From Flavivirga amylovorans (GTDB taxonomy: Bacteria; Bacteroidota; Bacteroidia; Flavobacteriales; Flavobacteriaceae), in contig NZ_JAUOEM010000003.1 in the NCBI RefSeq assembly GCF_030540875.1, positions 698,395 through 762,394 on the forward strand: DNA of 64,000 bases, read 5' to 3'. Shown here in pieces: positions 49,006 through 56,778 of this stretch; position 1 is the stretch's first letter, and each line of letters starts with the position of its first letter. The notes under the pieces were generated by a model, which saw only the letters and a program-made list of their open reading frames with translations, had not been told where the DNA came from and did no database searches. A program made the position numbers and the translations under genes.

Positions 49006-49218
49006 TTATTCTAGTTTTTGCTTCACACTTTTCCATGCAAATTTGGCATCTAATTCAATTATTTCTGAAATATCTTTTCCTCTACTTTTTAAAGCTTCAA
49101 GACGATAGAACATAAATTCATTTGTATACGACTCATTCATCCAGTTTCTAAAATACGCTTCTTCTTTTCCCGTTAAGTTATAATCTAGTTTTCTTATAAT
49201 CAGTTTTACTATGTCCAT
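49006..49218 (-). CDS. Truncated anti-sigma factor (FecR N-terminal domain only)
   Basis: A 70-residue protein starting MDIVKLIIRKLDYNLTGKEE and AYFRNWMNESYTNEFMFYRL. This pattern is the cytoplasmic, sigma-binding N-terminal domain of Bacteroidota FecR-type anti-sigma factors. Complete members add a membrane helix and a periplasmic FecR domain and exceed 300 residues. Here the frame stops with TAA, and the 168 bases to susC encode no remainder in any frame. It is therefore a minimal soluble anti-sigma protein or a decayed one. It lies between the ECF sigma gene and susC and just after a proposed ECF promoter. Confidence 0.65.
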   Translation of the reverse strand: MDIVKLIIRKLDYNLTGKEEAYFRNWMNESYTNEFMFYRLEALKSRGKDISEIIELDAKFAWKSVKQKLE

Positions 49219-49246
49219 TATATGACGCTACAAAAGCTATTTACAA

Positions 49247-49278
49247 TTAAGACCCATAAAAACATAAAACGGGTAGCG
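49247..49278 (-). promoter_or_regulatory. Proposed ECF sigma-factor promoter, copy 2
   Basis: Minus strand: CGCTACCCGTTTT, then ATGGGTCTTA, the same blocks and spacing as at 37854-37884. The putative -10 GTCTTA covers 49247-49252, predicting a transcript start near 49240 and a leader of about 20 bases before the 70-residue anti-sigma gene. The element sits directly between the sigma gene and the genes it would control. Confidence 0.5.
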
Positions 49279-49338
49279 CCAAAATGAGGAAATCACAATA
49301 AAAAACTTAAAAAAATATAAATCACTCAATCATAAGTG

Positions 49339-49857
49339 TTAAAAATACGTGTTTAATAATGTAATCCTTAATATTTTAAAAGACTTCTTTAAATGGAATT
49401 TTACTGTATTTATTGATATTCCTAAGGCTTCTGCTGCATTTTGATATTTTGCTCCTTCAAATACACATAATTCGAAAACTCGCTTACTTTGTTCAGGTAA
49501 TATATTTAATGCGTCATTTATTTTAGCTTTGTTTTCAAAGTCAATTAAAAATTCTTCATGAGAAGGCGATAAAGCGGCCAAACTATAATCTTTAATCTGC
49601 TCAGTTTTTTTTGTACGCTGAACCTTTTTCAGGCTTGTATTGCGAACTGCCATACTGATATAGCTTTTTAGATCTAAAATCTCAGTAGTCTTTTTTCTGT
49701 TTAAAATTTTCACAAACACATCCTGAACCATATCCTCTGCTTCAGACATATCTTCCATATAACTATAGGACAGTAAACACCATTCTTTATAATGTTTCAT
49801 AAACATAGCCTCTACCTGAGGTTGTTGACTAATTTGCAAAATATTATGATTCAACAT
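49339..49857 (-). CDS. ECF-type RNA polymerase sigma-70 factor
   Basis: A 172-residue ECF sigma factor. Region 2: MFMKHYKEWCLLSYSYMEDMSEAEDMVQDVFVKIL with the core-binding EDMVQDVF motif. Region 4: LNILPEQSKRVFELCVFEGAKYQNAAEALGISINTVKFHLKKSFKIL, a helix-turn-helix. Length is normal. It is followed by the short anti-sigma gene and susC, the usual SusC-linked sigma/anti-sigma order in Bacteroidota. It probably reads the two 31-base elements described at 37854 and 49247. Confidence 0.93.
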   Translation of the reverse strand: MLNHNILQISQQPQVEAMFMKHYKEWCLLSYSYMEDMSEAEDMVQDVFVKILNRKKTTEILDLKSYISMAVRNTSLKKVQRTKKTEQIKDYSLAALSPSHEEFLIDFENKAKINDALNILPEQSKRVFELCVFEGAKYQNAAEALGISINTVKFHLKKSFKILRITLLNTYF

Positions 49858-49921
49858 ACTTTAGTTACTTATCTTTTTTACCAAACTACCCCAACCTTAT
49901 TGGTATAGGATTTTATTTAAA

Positions 49922-51043
49922 TTACTTTTTAACCACAACAGATATAAGCGGTTTATTTTCTGTACCATCTGGGTAAATCAATCCAAAATTGTCACTTTTA
50001 TAATTCCAATTGGCATACCCTATATCTGTTTCTTCAAAAAGTTTAATCATATCTTCATACCAAAGAAGCGTTTCTTTTTTTGGTGCATTGGAAATAATCC
50101 CGAACTCTCCGCAATACAATGGCAAGCCTAAGGCTTTAGCCTTATTAATAGGTTTTTGCCACATCTCAAGTAATATTTCTTTACTAAACTCCACATCAAC
50201 CCATTTTTCAACTTCTACTTTAATATCCTCTGGAAGTGTTTCAAATTCTTGCTGAGTTAAAATCACACCTGGATAGTGTGCAGGTCCTTTATATGCTTTT
50301 AAGCTTGTCCATTCTGCTGCGTAATGGGTTAATAGAAAGGGCTTGTAAAAATGAAAACTTAAAAGAATGTTTTTATCATTAGCCGGCACTCTCAATGCAT
50401 CGAAGGTTTCTACTGATTGCCAGCTATTAGACCCTATAACAATGGTACGTTCTCTTTCTAATTCGCGAATGGCAGTGAAAGCTCTGGCTAATAAACTATT
50501 CCAAGATTCATGATCATCTGCAACGGCTTCGTTCATTAGTTCATAGGCTACTAAACTATTTGGAAACTTTTTTAGTGATTTTGAAAGATCTCTCCATAGA
50601 TCAAAAAATTTCTCTTGCTCTGCCGGATCTGTCCATAAAGGTTTTTCTTTTGCATTAAAATGATGTGATCTTAAAATGTGTAAATCAACAATAACCTTAA
50701 GATTGTTTTCAGCACACCAATTAATACTGTTTTCCATTAATTGAAATGCAGGTTCATATCTATTTCCATTGTCATCCCACATTTGTTCTTCATCAATTGG
50801 TAATCTAATATGATCGAACCCCATACTGGCAATTCTTTCAACATCTTTCTTTGTAAAGAATTGTTCTCTTTCTACTCCTCTTCTATCACTTTGCGACAAC
50901 CAATGCGCTACATTGGTACCGCTTTTAACTTCGAACTTTTCAAAAACAACTGTTTTTTTTGAACATCCATTAATGATTCCAACTGTTACTAACAATACTA
51001 ATACAACTGCTTTAAATGATATTATTTTAACTCCTAATCGCAT
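49922..51043 (-). CDS. GH5 family endo-glycanase lipoprotein
   Basis: A 373-residue GH5 (clan A) enzyme with a signal peptide and lipobox (VTVGIINGCSKK, Cys27), so it sits on a membrane, probably the cell surface. The acid/base Glu172 lies in AYELMNEAVADDHESW and the nucleophile Glu313 in PLYCGEFGIIS. GTNVAHWLSQSD, FDHIRLPIDEEQMW and VIVDLHIL are GH5 marks. Typical substrates are beta-1,4-glucan, mixed-linkage glucan or mannan; which one is not visible. It lies between the sigma gene and the hybrid regulator and has a direct-repeat operator candidate about 215 bases upstream. Confidence 0.92.
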   Translation of the reverse strand: MRLGVKIISFKAVVLVLLVTVGIINGCSKKTVVFEKFEVKSGTNVAHWLSQSDRRGVEREQFFTKKDVERIASMGFDHIRLPIDEEQMWDDNGNRYEPAFQLMENSINWCAENNLKVIVDLHILRSHHFNAKEKPLWTDPAEQEKFFDLWRDLSKSLKKFPNSLVAYELMNEAVADDHESWNSLLARAFTAIRELERERTIVIGSNSWQSVETFDALRVPANDKNILLSFHFYKPFLLTHYAAEWTSLKAYKGPAHYPGVILTQQEFETLPEDIKVEVEKWVDVEFSKEILLEMWQKPINKAKALGLPLYCGEFGIISNAPKKETLLWYEDMIKLFEETDIGYANWNYKSDNFGLIYPDGTENKPLISVVVKK

Positions 51044-51055
51044 ATATTAAGTTTC

Positions 51056-51151
51056 TCAAATATTTATAAATACCATAACTAACAAAAACATTAAAACCCC
51101 AATTAAAAGGATTTCGAAGATTAGTTTTTTGTCTATTTTTTTCTGACTCAT
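51056..51151 (-). CDS. 31-residue single-helix membrane microprotein (candidate)
   Basis: An ORF too short for normal gene calling, ATG at 51151 and TGA at 51056-51058. It reads MSQKKIDKKLIFEILLIG, then VLMFLLVMVFINI: a basic start followed by one hydrophobic helix. It ends 12 bases before the GH5 start codon, so it could be translated ahead of GH5 on the same transcript. No ribosome-binding site is obvious, which is usual for this group. It could be a random frame. Confidence 0.4.
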   Translation of the reverse strand: MSQKKIDKKLIFEILLIGVLMFLLVMVFINI

Positions 51152-51254
51152 ACACTATTGATAACACTCAAATTTAACATTACTTTAAGAGGTTGGTTAT
51201 CACATAGAATGCATATAATGAAAGAATTGTAGCGTTTACAATGTTTTGAATATG

Positions 51255-51287
51255 CATGCAACATTTCTGTTATTTCATGCAACATTT
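51255..51287. promoter_or_regulatory. Direct-repeat operator candidate (CATGCAACATTT x2)
   Basis: CATGCAACATTT occurs at 51255-51266 and again at 51276-51287, exactly 21 bases apart, two helical turns. AraC-type output domains, such as that of the adjacent hybrid regulator, bind direct repeats with such spacing. It lies upstream of the GH5 gene. The remaining part of the 397-base gap 51044-51440 holds the microprotein frame but no other gene. Confidence 0.5.
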
Positions 51288-51440
51288 GTACGTTTATAGC
51301 AATTCTGTTTTAGTGAATTTGCATCTTTATTGATACATTGAAACAAGAATATGTATGCAAGCAATCACCTCTAATTAGCATTGAGGTGCTTGGTTAGGTT
51401 ATAAAAATAGCATGGGAAGAAATTCTTTGATTATCTGTTA

Positions 51441-54400
51441 TTATTTTGTCTCTATGTCTGTTGGTAAAACCCCAAAATGAGCTTTAAAACATTTAGAAAA
51501 GTATGAAGGGGAAGCAAATCCGACACTATAACATGTTTCACTTATGTTTATGCTGCCTTTTTCAAGAATTTGTTTTGCTCGCTCAAGCCGTATTCTTCTT
51601 ATAAATTCATTAACAGTTTGACCTGTCAACGCTTTAACTTTTCTATAAAGTTGACTTCTACTTAAATTTAAATGAGCTGCTAGTTCTTCTACGCCTAAAT
51701 TTGAATCGCCTATATTATCATTAATATAGTTTAGTAATTTCTGTATAAATTCTTTATCGATTGAGCTTGTATTTGCATTGTCTTCGGCTCCACTAATTGC
51801 ACTAAAGTATTTATCGAAAATAAGTTGTCTGCTTTTTATTAACTGGGTTAAACGAAGCTTTAAAAGCTTAAGATCAAAAGGCTTTACCATGTATGCATCT
51901 GCGCCATTTTCTATACCTTCAATTCTATTTTCAATAGTCGCTTTAGCTGTAAGCATTAATAAAGGGATATGACTTGTTGAAGTATCTGTTTTAATAATTT
52001 TACAAAACTCAAAACCACTCATTTCTGGCATAATAACATCAGTAATTATAACATCAGGAAACGATTCTCTGGCAATTTTAATACCTGCCTTGCCATTGCT
52101 TGCCAATAAAACTTTGTATTGATTACTTAGTTCTTGCTTCAAATAATCTCTTAACTCTACATTATCTTCAACAATAAGTATGGTATATGTTTTATGAACC
52201 TGAATGCTTTCATCTAATTGCTCACTTATCTCGGCTGTTGGTATTGTTAAGAAATCTTCTTTTTTCTCATGCAATGCCTTTTCGTTTAAGATGATCTCAT
52301 TTTCATTAAAATGAGTATTGCCAGATGCTAATAATATTTTAAACGTTGTGCCTTCATCAATTTTACTTTTAACATTAATAACCCCTTTATGTAGTTTTAC
52401 AAAGTTTTGAACCACTTCTAGTCCTATTCCAGTACCACCGAAATAAGTTTTATTCTGACCTTCAACCTGATAAAAACGTTCAAATATTTTTGATACTTGA
52501 TCTTCTTCTAATCCAGGGCCTGTATCTGAGATTATTATTTCAACTGTTTTCACAGGGTTCACTTCATCAATTAGAGGTAATATGTCCAATTGGTCTGTAG
52601 ATAGAAGCTCTATTGTGATAGTGCCACCAGCTGGAGTGGCTTTAATAGCGTTAGATAATAAATTAAAAATTATTTTTTCAAGCATTTTTCTATCCGCCCA
52701 AACTGTTATATCGGACATGTCTGCATCTACACTTAATAAAATATTTTTTCTATAGGCTTCTTCTTGGAAATAACCAACAATGTTTTCTGAGAATTCAATT
52801 AAATTTAGCTTTTCTGCTCTTACATTCATTTTTCTTAATTCGAGCTTTCTTAAATCCATTAACTCATTGATTAGCCTGTAGAGTCTATCTGTGTTTTTAT
52901 AAATAATAGCATGCTTATTTTTAATTTTTTGAGGTAAATTGAGTTCTGTGTTGCTAATTATATCTTTAAGTGGGTTTAAAATTAGCGTAAGAGGGGTTCT
53001 AAATTCATGTGAAATATTTGTAAAAAACTGAATCTTCTTTTTGTGTAATTCATCATTTTGATGCTGCTGTAAACGTTCATTTCTAATTAATTCCTTTTCT
53101 TTAATTCTACTCTGCGTTAACTGATTTAATAGATAAATACCGTAAAGAAATAATAATAAATATGAAAAAATAGCCCAATTTGTTCGCCACCAAGGCGGGT
53201 GTACTGTAATTTTTAATTCCAGTGGGTTTTCATTCCAAACACCATCATTATTGGCTGCTTTTAACTTGAAAATATAATCACCTGCATCTAAATTAGTGTA
53301 GGTAGCACTTCTTTTTTGACCTACATAGTTCCAGGTTGTTTCGTAACCTTCTAGATAATATGCGTAATTATTCTTTTCTGGTCGGGTATAATTAACCCCA
53401 GAATATTCAATGGTAAAAACAGATTGTTTATGTGTTAAACTAATACTATCTGTTTCTGAAATAACTTTATTGAGAGGAGATTTTTCAACTCTTGGAATCA
53501 CTTTTTCATTAAACAGTTTGAAACCTGTAAGATATAGTGATGGAGGACTATTATTTATTTTGATTTGCTTCGGATTAAAGTAGTCTACACCTTTAAAATT
53601 CCCAAAATATAGCAGGCCATTGCTCGCTTTTAATACGGAACCAAAATTAAAATCATTTGATAACAAACCGTCATTAATGGTATAGTTAGTGAAATTGCCC
53701 TCCTTTAAATCAATTTTTGTTAGCCCAGAGTTTCCACTTACCCATAAATCACCATAACCATCTTCTGTTATAGACGAAACATTTTCTTCATTAAAACCTA
53801 CAAATTTATTATACCAAATAAATTTATCTTTTATTTTATCATATTTACAAATCCCTGCTCCTCTGGTACCAATCCATATATTGTTATTGGAATCTTCATA
53901 AATTGAAAGGATATGGTTGGCATCAGAAGAATTCTTATATTCTTCTGTCATTTTATTACCTAACACTGTAATATTAAATAACTCGTTACTTAATTTATAG
54001 ACTTTAAACAAACCATTTGTAGTTCCTACCCAAATAACATCTTCTGAATCAACTAAAACTTTTCTAATATCTTTGGTAAATAGGCCATTTTTTATAAAAA
54101 CTTCTGAGTTGTGTTTTTTAAATGTTTTAGTTTCGGGGTTATAGGAATGAAGTCCTTCAGCAAATGTACCTATCCAAATGGTTCCACTGGAATCTTCCGA
54201 CAAGCTAATGATTTTATTCGACTGCAATGCTCCAGCCGTATTTTCTACATTATAATTAATGAATTTTTTTTCTCCTTTATTTAAAATAAAAACACCACTA
54301 TCCCAACTGCCTGCCCAAATATTTTCTTGAGAATCAACAAACAGTGTTTTAATATAATCTGATGTCAATCCGGAATACATTGATTTATCCTGACTATTTA

Positions 54401-55598
54401 TATGTGTCATTATAGCCGTTTTTGGATTATAAACATCAATGCCTCCTCCATCGGTAGCAATCCAGATATTTTTAGAACTGCCCTCAATCATCCCCATAAC
54501 AGAACTTATTCTTAACGAGTTATCATTAGTAGGTAAACTCTCAATATTTAAGAACTTATCGTAGAGTTTATCACTAACAGCGACACCACTATTAAAATAC
54601 CCCATCCAAATTCTTTTGTTATTATCTATAAATAAAGACCAGATTGAATTGTGTAAAATACTGTTTTCTTCTGTTTTACTTGAAACATAATTTTTAATAA
54701 CCTCTCCATTATCTTCAATATGGAAAAGACCATCATTCTCGGTACCAACTATCAAAGTATTATCTGATAATTCAACAATGTCCATTATTTTTTTGGTTGA
54801 AAACTTTAACGCTTTAACCTCAATAATACTATTGTTTACATCATTACTTAAAGTACATTTAAAAAGTCCTTTATTAATCTGAAAACCTACCCATAAGTTG
54901 TTTTTGGAATCTATAAATAGTGTTTCTATATTGGTATCAATGGATTTATTATCTTTAAAAAACAGTCTGCTATGGATAAGTTTATTATTAACTAAATCAA
55001 CTTCTTTGAGTCCAAAATTTGTACCTACAAATGTTTTTCCTTGTTTAGAATGTTGTATACTGTTAATATATAACTGCGAATCGTTTTCGAACGTTGAGTT
55101 TAAAACTTTTTCAAGGCTAAACGTATTTAGGTTAAGCTTAAATAAGCCCAAACCGTGTGTTCCTATTAATAAATTATTTGAAGAATCTTCTTCTAACGAC
55201 AGAATAAATTCGCGATTAAGATTCGTAGTATCTAAAGTAATTCTTTTGAACTTATCTAAATCTCTATCATAAAGATTTAGCCCGTTTTCTGTACCAACCC
55301 AGAGTCTGTTTTTACTATCTAAATAAGAACATTCAATTCTACTACTGCTTAATGATGTTGTATCTCGTAATCTATGTTTATAGACTGTATAATCTATACC
55401 GTCAAATTTGTACAATCCGGTTCCACTAGTACCAATCCATATAAAACCATAATGGTCTTGGATAATATTTGTAACGCCTGTTTTTGCTATTCCGTCTTTT
55501 ATATTAACAAAACGAAATTCCTGATTAGGCTCTTGCGACACCATATATAATGGCAGAAGTAAGATATAATAAGCAAAAAAATAAAATATTTTTTTCAT
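51441..55598 (-). CDS. Hybrid two-component system regulator (HTCS)
   Basis: A 1,385-residue one-protein signalling system typical of PULs. In order: a signal peptide (IFYFFAYYILLLPLYMVSQ); two periplasmic seven-bladed propellers of regulator repeats (many IWIGTxGxGL-type motifs); a Y_Y_Y domain (near residue 770); and one membrane helix (TNWAIFSYLLLFLYGIYLL). Next come HisKA with His864 in FFTNISHEFRTPLTLIL and HATPase_c (LLSNAIKATPAGG, ISDTGPGLEEDQ, GGTGIGLEVVQ). A receiver follows with Asp1187 in VIITDVIMPEMSG, then an AraC HTH (ELAAHLNLSRSQLYRKVKALTG, ISETCYSVGFASPSYFSKCFK). All catalytic residues are present. It senses a periplasmic oligosaccharide and activates PUL genes. Confidence 0.96.
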   Translation of the reverse strand: MKKIFYFFAYYILLLPLYMVSQEPNQEFRFVNIKDGIAKTGVTNIIQDHYGFIWIGTSGTGLYKFDGIDYTVYKHRLRDTTSLSSSRIECSYLDSKNRLWVGTENGLNLYDRDLDKFKRITLDTTNLNREFILSLEEDSSNNLLIGTHGLGLFKLNLNTFSLEKVLNSTFENDSQLYINSIQHSKQGKTFVGTNFGLKEVDLVNNKLIHSRLFFKDNKSIDTNIETLFIDSKNNLWVGFQINKGLFKCTLSNDVNNSIIEVKALKFSTKKIMDIVELSDNTLIVGTENDGLFHIEDNGEVIKNYVSSKTEENSILHNSIWSLFIDNNKRIWMGYFNSGVAVSDKLYDKFLNIESLPTNDNSLRISSVMGMIEGSSKNIWIATDGGGIDVYNPKTAIMTHINSQDKSMYSGLTSDYIKTLFVDSQENIWAGSWDSGVFILNKGEKKFINYNVENTAGALQSNKIISLSEDSSGTIWIGTFAEGLHSYNPETKTFKKHNSEVFIKNGLFTKDIRKVLVDSEDVIWVGTTNGLFKVYKLSNELFNITVLGNKMTEEYKNSSDANHILSIYEDSNNNIWIGTRGAGICKYDKIKDKFIWYNKFVGFNEENVSSITEDGYGDLWVSGNSGLTKIDLKEGNFTNYTINDGLLSNDFNFGSVLKASNGLLYFGNFKGVDYFNPKQIKINNSPPSLYLTGFKLFNEKVIPRVEKSPLNKVISETDSISLTHKQSVFTIEYSGVNYTRPEKNNYAYYLEGYETTWNYVGQKRSATYTNLDAGDYIFKLKAANNDGVWNENPLELKITVHPPWWRTNWAIFSYLLLFLYGIYLLNQLTQSRIKEKELIRNERLQQHQNDELHKKKIQFFTNISHEFRTPLTLILNPLKDIISNTELNLPQKIKNKHAIIYKNTDRLYRLINELMDLRKLELRKMNVRAEKLNLIEFSENIVGYFQEEAYRKNILLSVDADMSDITVWADRKMLEKIIFNLLSNAIKATPAGGTITIELLSTDQLDILPLIDEVNPVKTVEIIISDTGPGLEEDQVSKIFERFYQVEGQNKTYFGGTGIGLEVVQNFVKLHKGVINVKSKIDEGTTFKILLASGNTHFNENEIILNEKALHEKKEDFLTIPTAEISEQLDESIQVHKTYTILIVEDNVELRDYLKQELSNQYKVLLASNGKAGIKIARESFPDVIITDVIMPEMSGFEFCKIIKTDTSTSHIPLLMLTAKATIENRIEGIENGADAYMVKPFDLKLLKLRLTQLIKSRQLIFDKYFSAISGAEDNANTSSIDKEFIQKLLNYINDNIGDSNLGVEELAAHLNLSRSQLYRKVKALTGQTVNEFIRRIRLERAKQILEKGSINISETCYSVGFASPSYFSKCFKAHFGVLPTDIETK

Positions 55599-55937
55599 GT
55601 AAGCATCACTCTTTCTATTTAACTATGTTAGGATGACAGTTTTTAGGTTTTATGGTCATGTTGTCTCATTCACTTAATGAACTCATTTAGACTTTGACAA
55701 GTCGTTTTCTTTACAGATTTACTACTTTTATTTAGACAGTTTATAAAACTTCACCCACATTCATCACTGGATACAATCAAAGATAATTATTAATAAACCT
55801 CATTTTATTTGTTTGTCTAAAACCCAAAACAAAACTGGTCTTTCAATACAAAAAATCAAAATGGGGCCAAACAAAAAGATTATGTTTAAAGTAAAAAGAG
55901 GGGCTTAATACCGTGTTAATTGGGTAATCAATCTTTC
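55599..55937. other. Intergenic region between HTCS and GntR genes
   Basis: No open frame or RNA gene is evident in these 339 bases. A minus-strand TATCTTTG (55778-55785) fits the -7 consensus for the HTCS gene, with a long leader of about 180 bases, but no TTG at the expected -33 distance. No GTATAC operator and no copy of the ECF element are present. Confidence 0.4.
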
Positions 55938-56573
55938 CTATTCGCTTATTTTTTTTAATATTAGTTGTTTAGTCTTATTCAAATGTTCTTTAGCTAAGGA
56001 TTCTGCTAGATCTGCATCTCGTTTCTCTATAGCTTCAATAATTGCTAGGTGTTCTGGGAGTGTTTCATTTGGTAATCTTATTAAACCAATCAAATCAATA
56101 CATACCAGTAAATTTCCCTGTTGAAAAAGCCTGTGTAAAAAACCATTCCCACTTCCTTCCATGATCATGTTATGAAATTTTGCATCGGCATGTTGGTATG
56201 TTGTATTATCGATATCTCCATCTAAAAAAGGAGAGAATAAATCTCTAAGTCTCTTTATTTCATATGGTCTAGCATGATTTGTAAACAATCTAACAGCAGT
56301 ACCTTCTAAAGCCATTCTACAATCAAATATTTCCACGATTTCTACATCTGAAAATTCTTTTACTATAACACCTTTTCTCGGTAAAGACACTATTAAACCT
56401 TCTCCTTCCAGCATTTGCAATGCCGATCTTAAAGGTGTCCTACTGATTCCTAAAGTTTCAGCTAATTTATCCTGAACTATCTTTTGACCAGGAGCCAATT
56501 CTTTAGACATAATCATGGCTCTTACTTTATTATAAGCTTGAGCACTTAATTCATTATTGAAAATTTTATTCAT
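55938..56573 (-). CDS. GntR/FadR-type regulator, copy 1
   Basis: A 211-residue repressor with an N-terminal winged helix (QAYNKVRAMIMSKELAPGQK, LAETLGISRTPLRSALQMLEGEGLI) and a C-terminal FCD effector domain (DCRMALEGTAVRLFTNHARP, DAKFHNMIMEGSGNGFLHRLF with metal-binding Asp/His residues, LPEHLAIIEAIEKRDADLAESLAKEHLNK). FCD regulators respond to sugar acids or carboxylates. It differs from the copy at 62913-63548 at only about 22 of 211 positions by eye. It lies 205 bases downstream of the Kelch-glycosidase gene with its own GTATAC operator. Confidence 0.94.
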   Translation of the reverse strand: MNKIFNNELSAQAYNKVRAMIMSKELAPGQKIVQDKLAETLGISRTPLRSALQMLEGEGLIVSLPRKGVIVKEFSDVEIVEIFDCRMALEGTAVRLFTNHARPYEIKRLRDLFSPFLDGDIDNTTYQHADAKFHNMIMEGSGNGFLHRLFQQGNLLVCIDLIGLIRLPNETLPEHLAIIEAIEKRDADLAESLAKEHLNKTKQLILKKISE

Positions 56574-56586
56574 TTATAATTATTTT

Positions 56587-56616
56587 TTGTATACAGTATA
56601 TGTAAATGGTATACAA
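56587..56616 (-). promoter_or_regulatory. GntR operator candidate, copy 1
   Basis: TTGTATAC (56587-56594) and GTATACAA (56609-56616) form an inverted repeat with a GTATAT in between. It lies 14-43 bases upstream of the GntR start. The GTATAC core is that of FadR-branch hexuronate regulators such as UxuR/ExuR (TTGGTATACCAA), suggesting autoregulation. Confidence 0.55.
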
Positions 56617-56778
56617 TTTATAATGATACAAAAAATATTTATATTTAAAAACACCAGATATGCCTTATCTTTAATTGACTTGCTTCTCCCTATACACACC
56701 TTAAAAACAATATCATTTTACTATTATTTAGCCATTGAAAGCGTTTATTAGGATGAACAAATATTAAGTTCCTTTAAT

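Noticed and set aside
51255..51287. Possible CRISPR remnant
   Set aside because: Only two 12-base units with a 9-base gap; better explained as an operator beside an AraC-type regulator.
54898..55272. Plus-strand 124-codon frame inside the HTCS gene
   Set aside because: Antisense shadow of the regulator repeats; no conserved motif.
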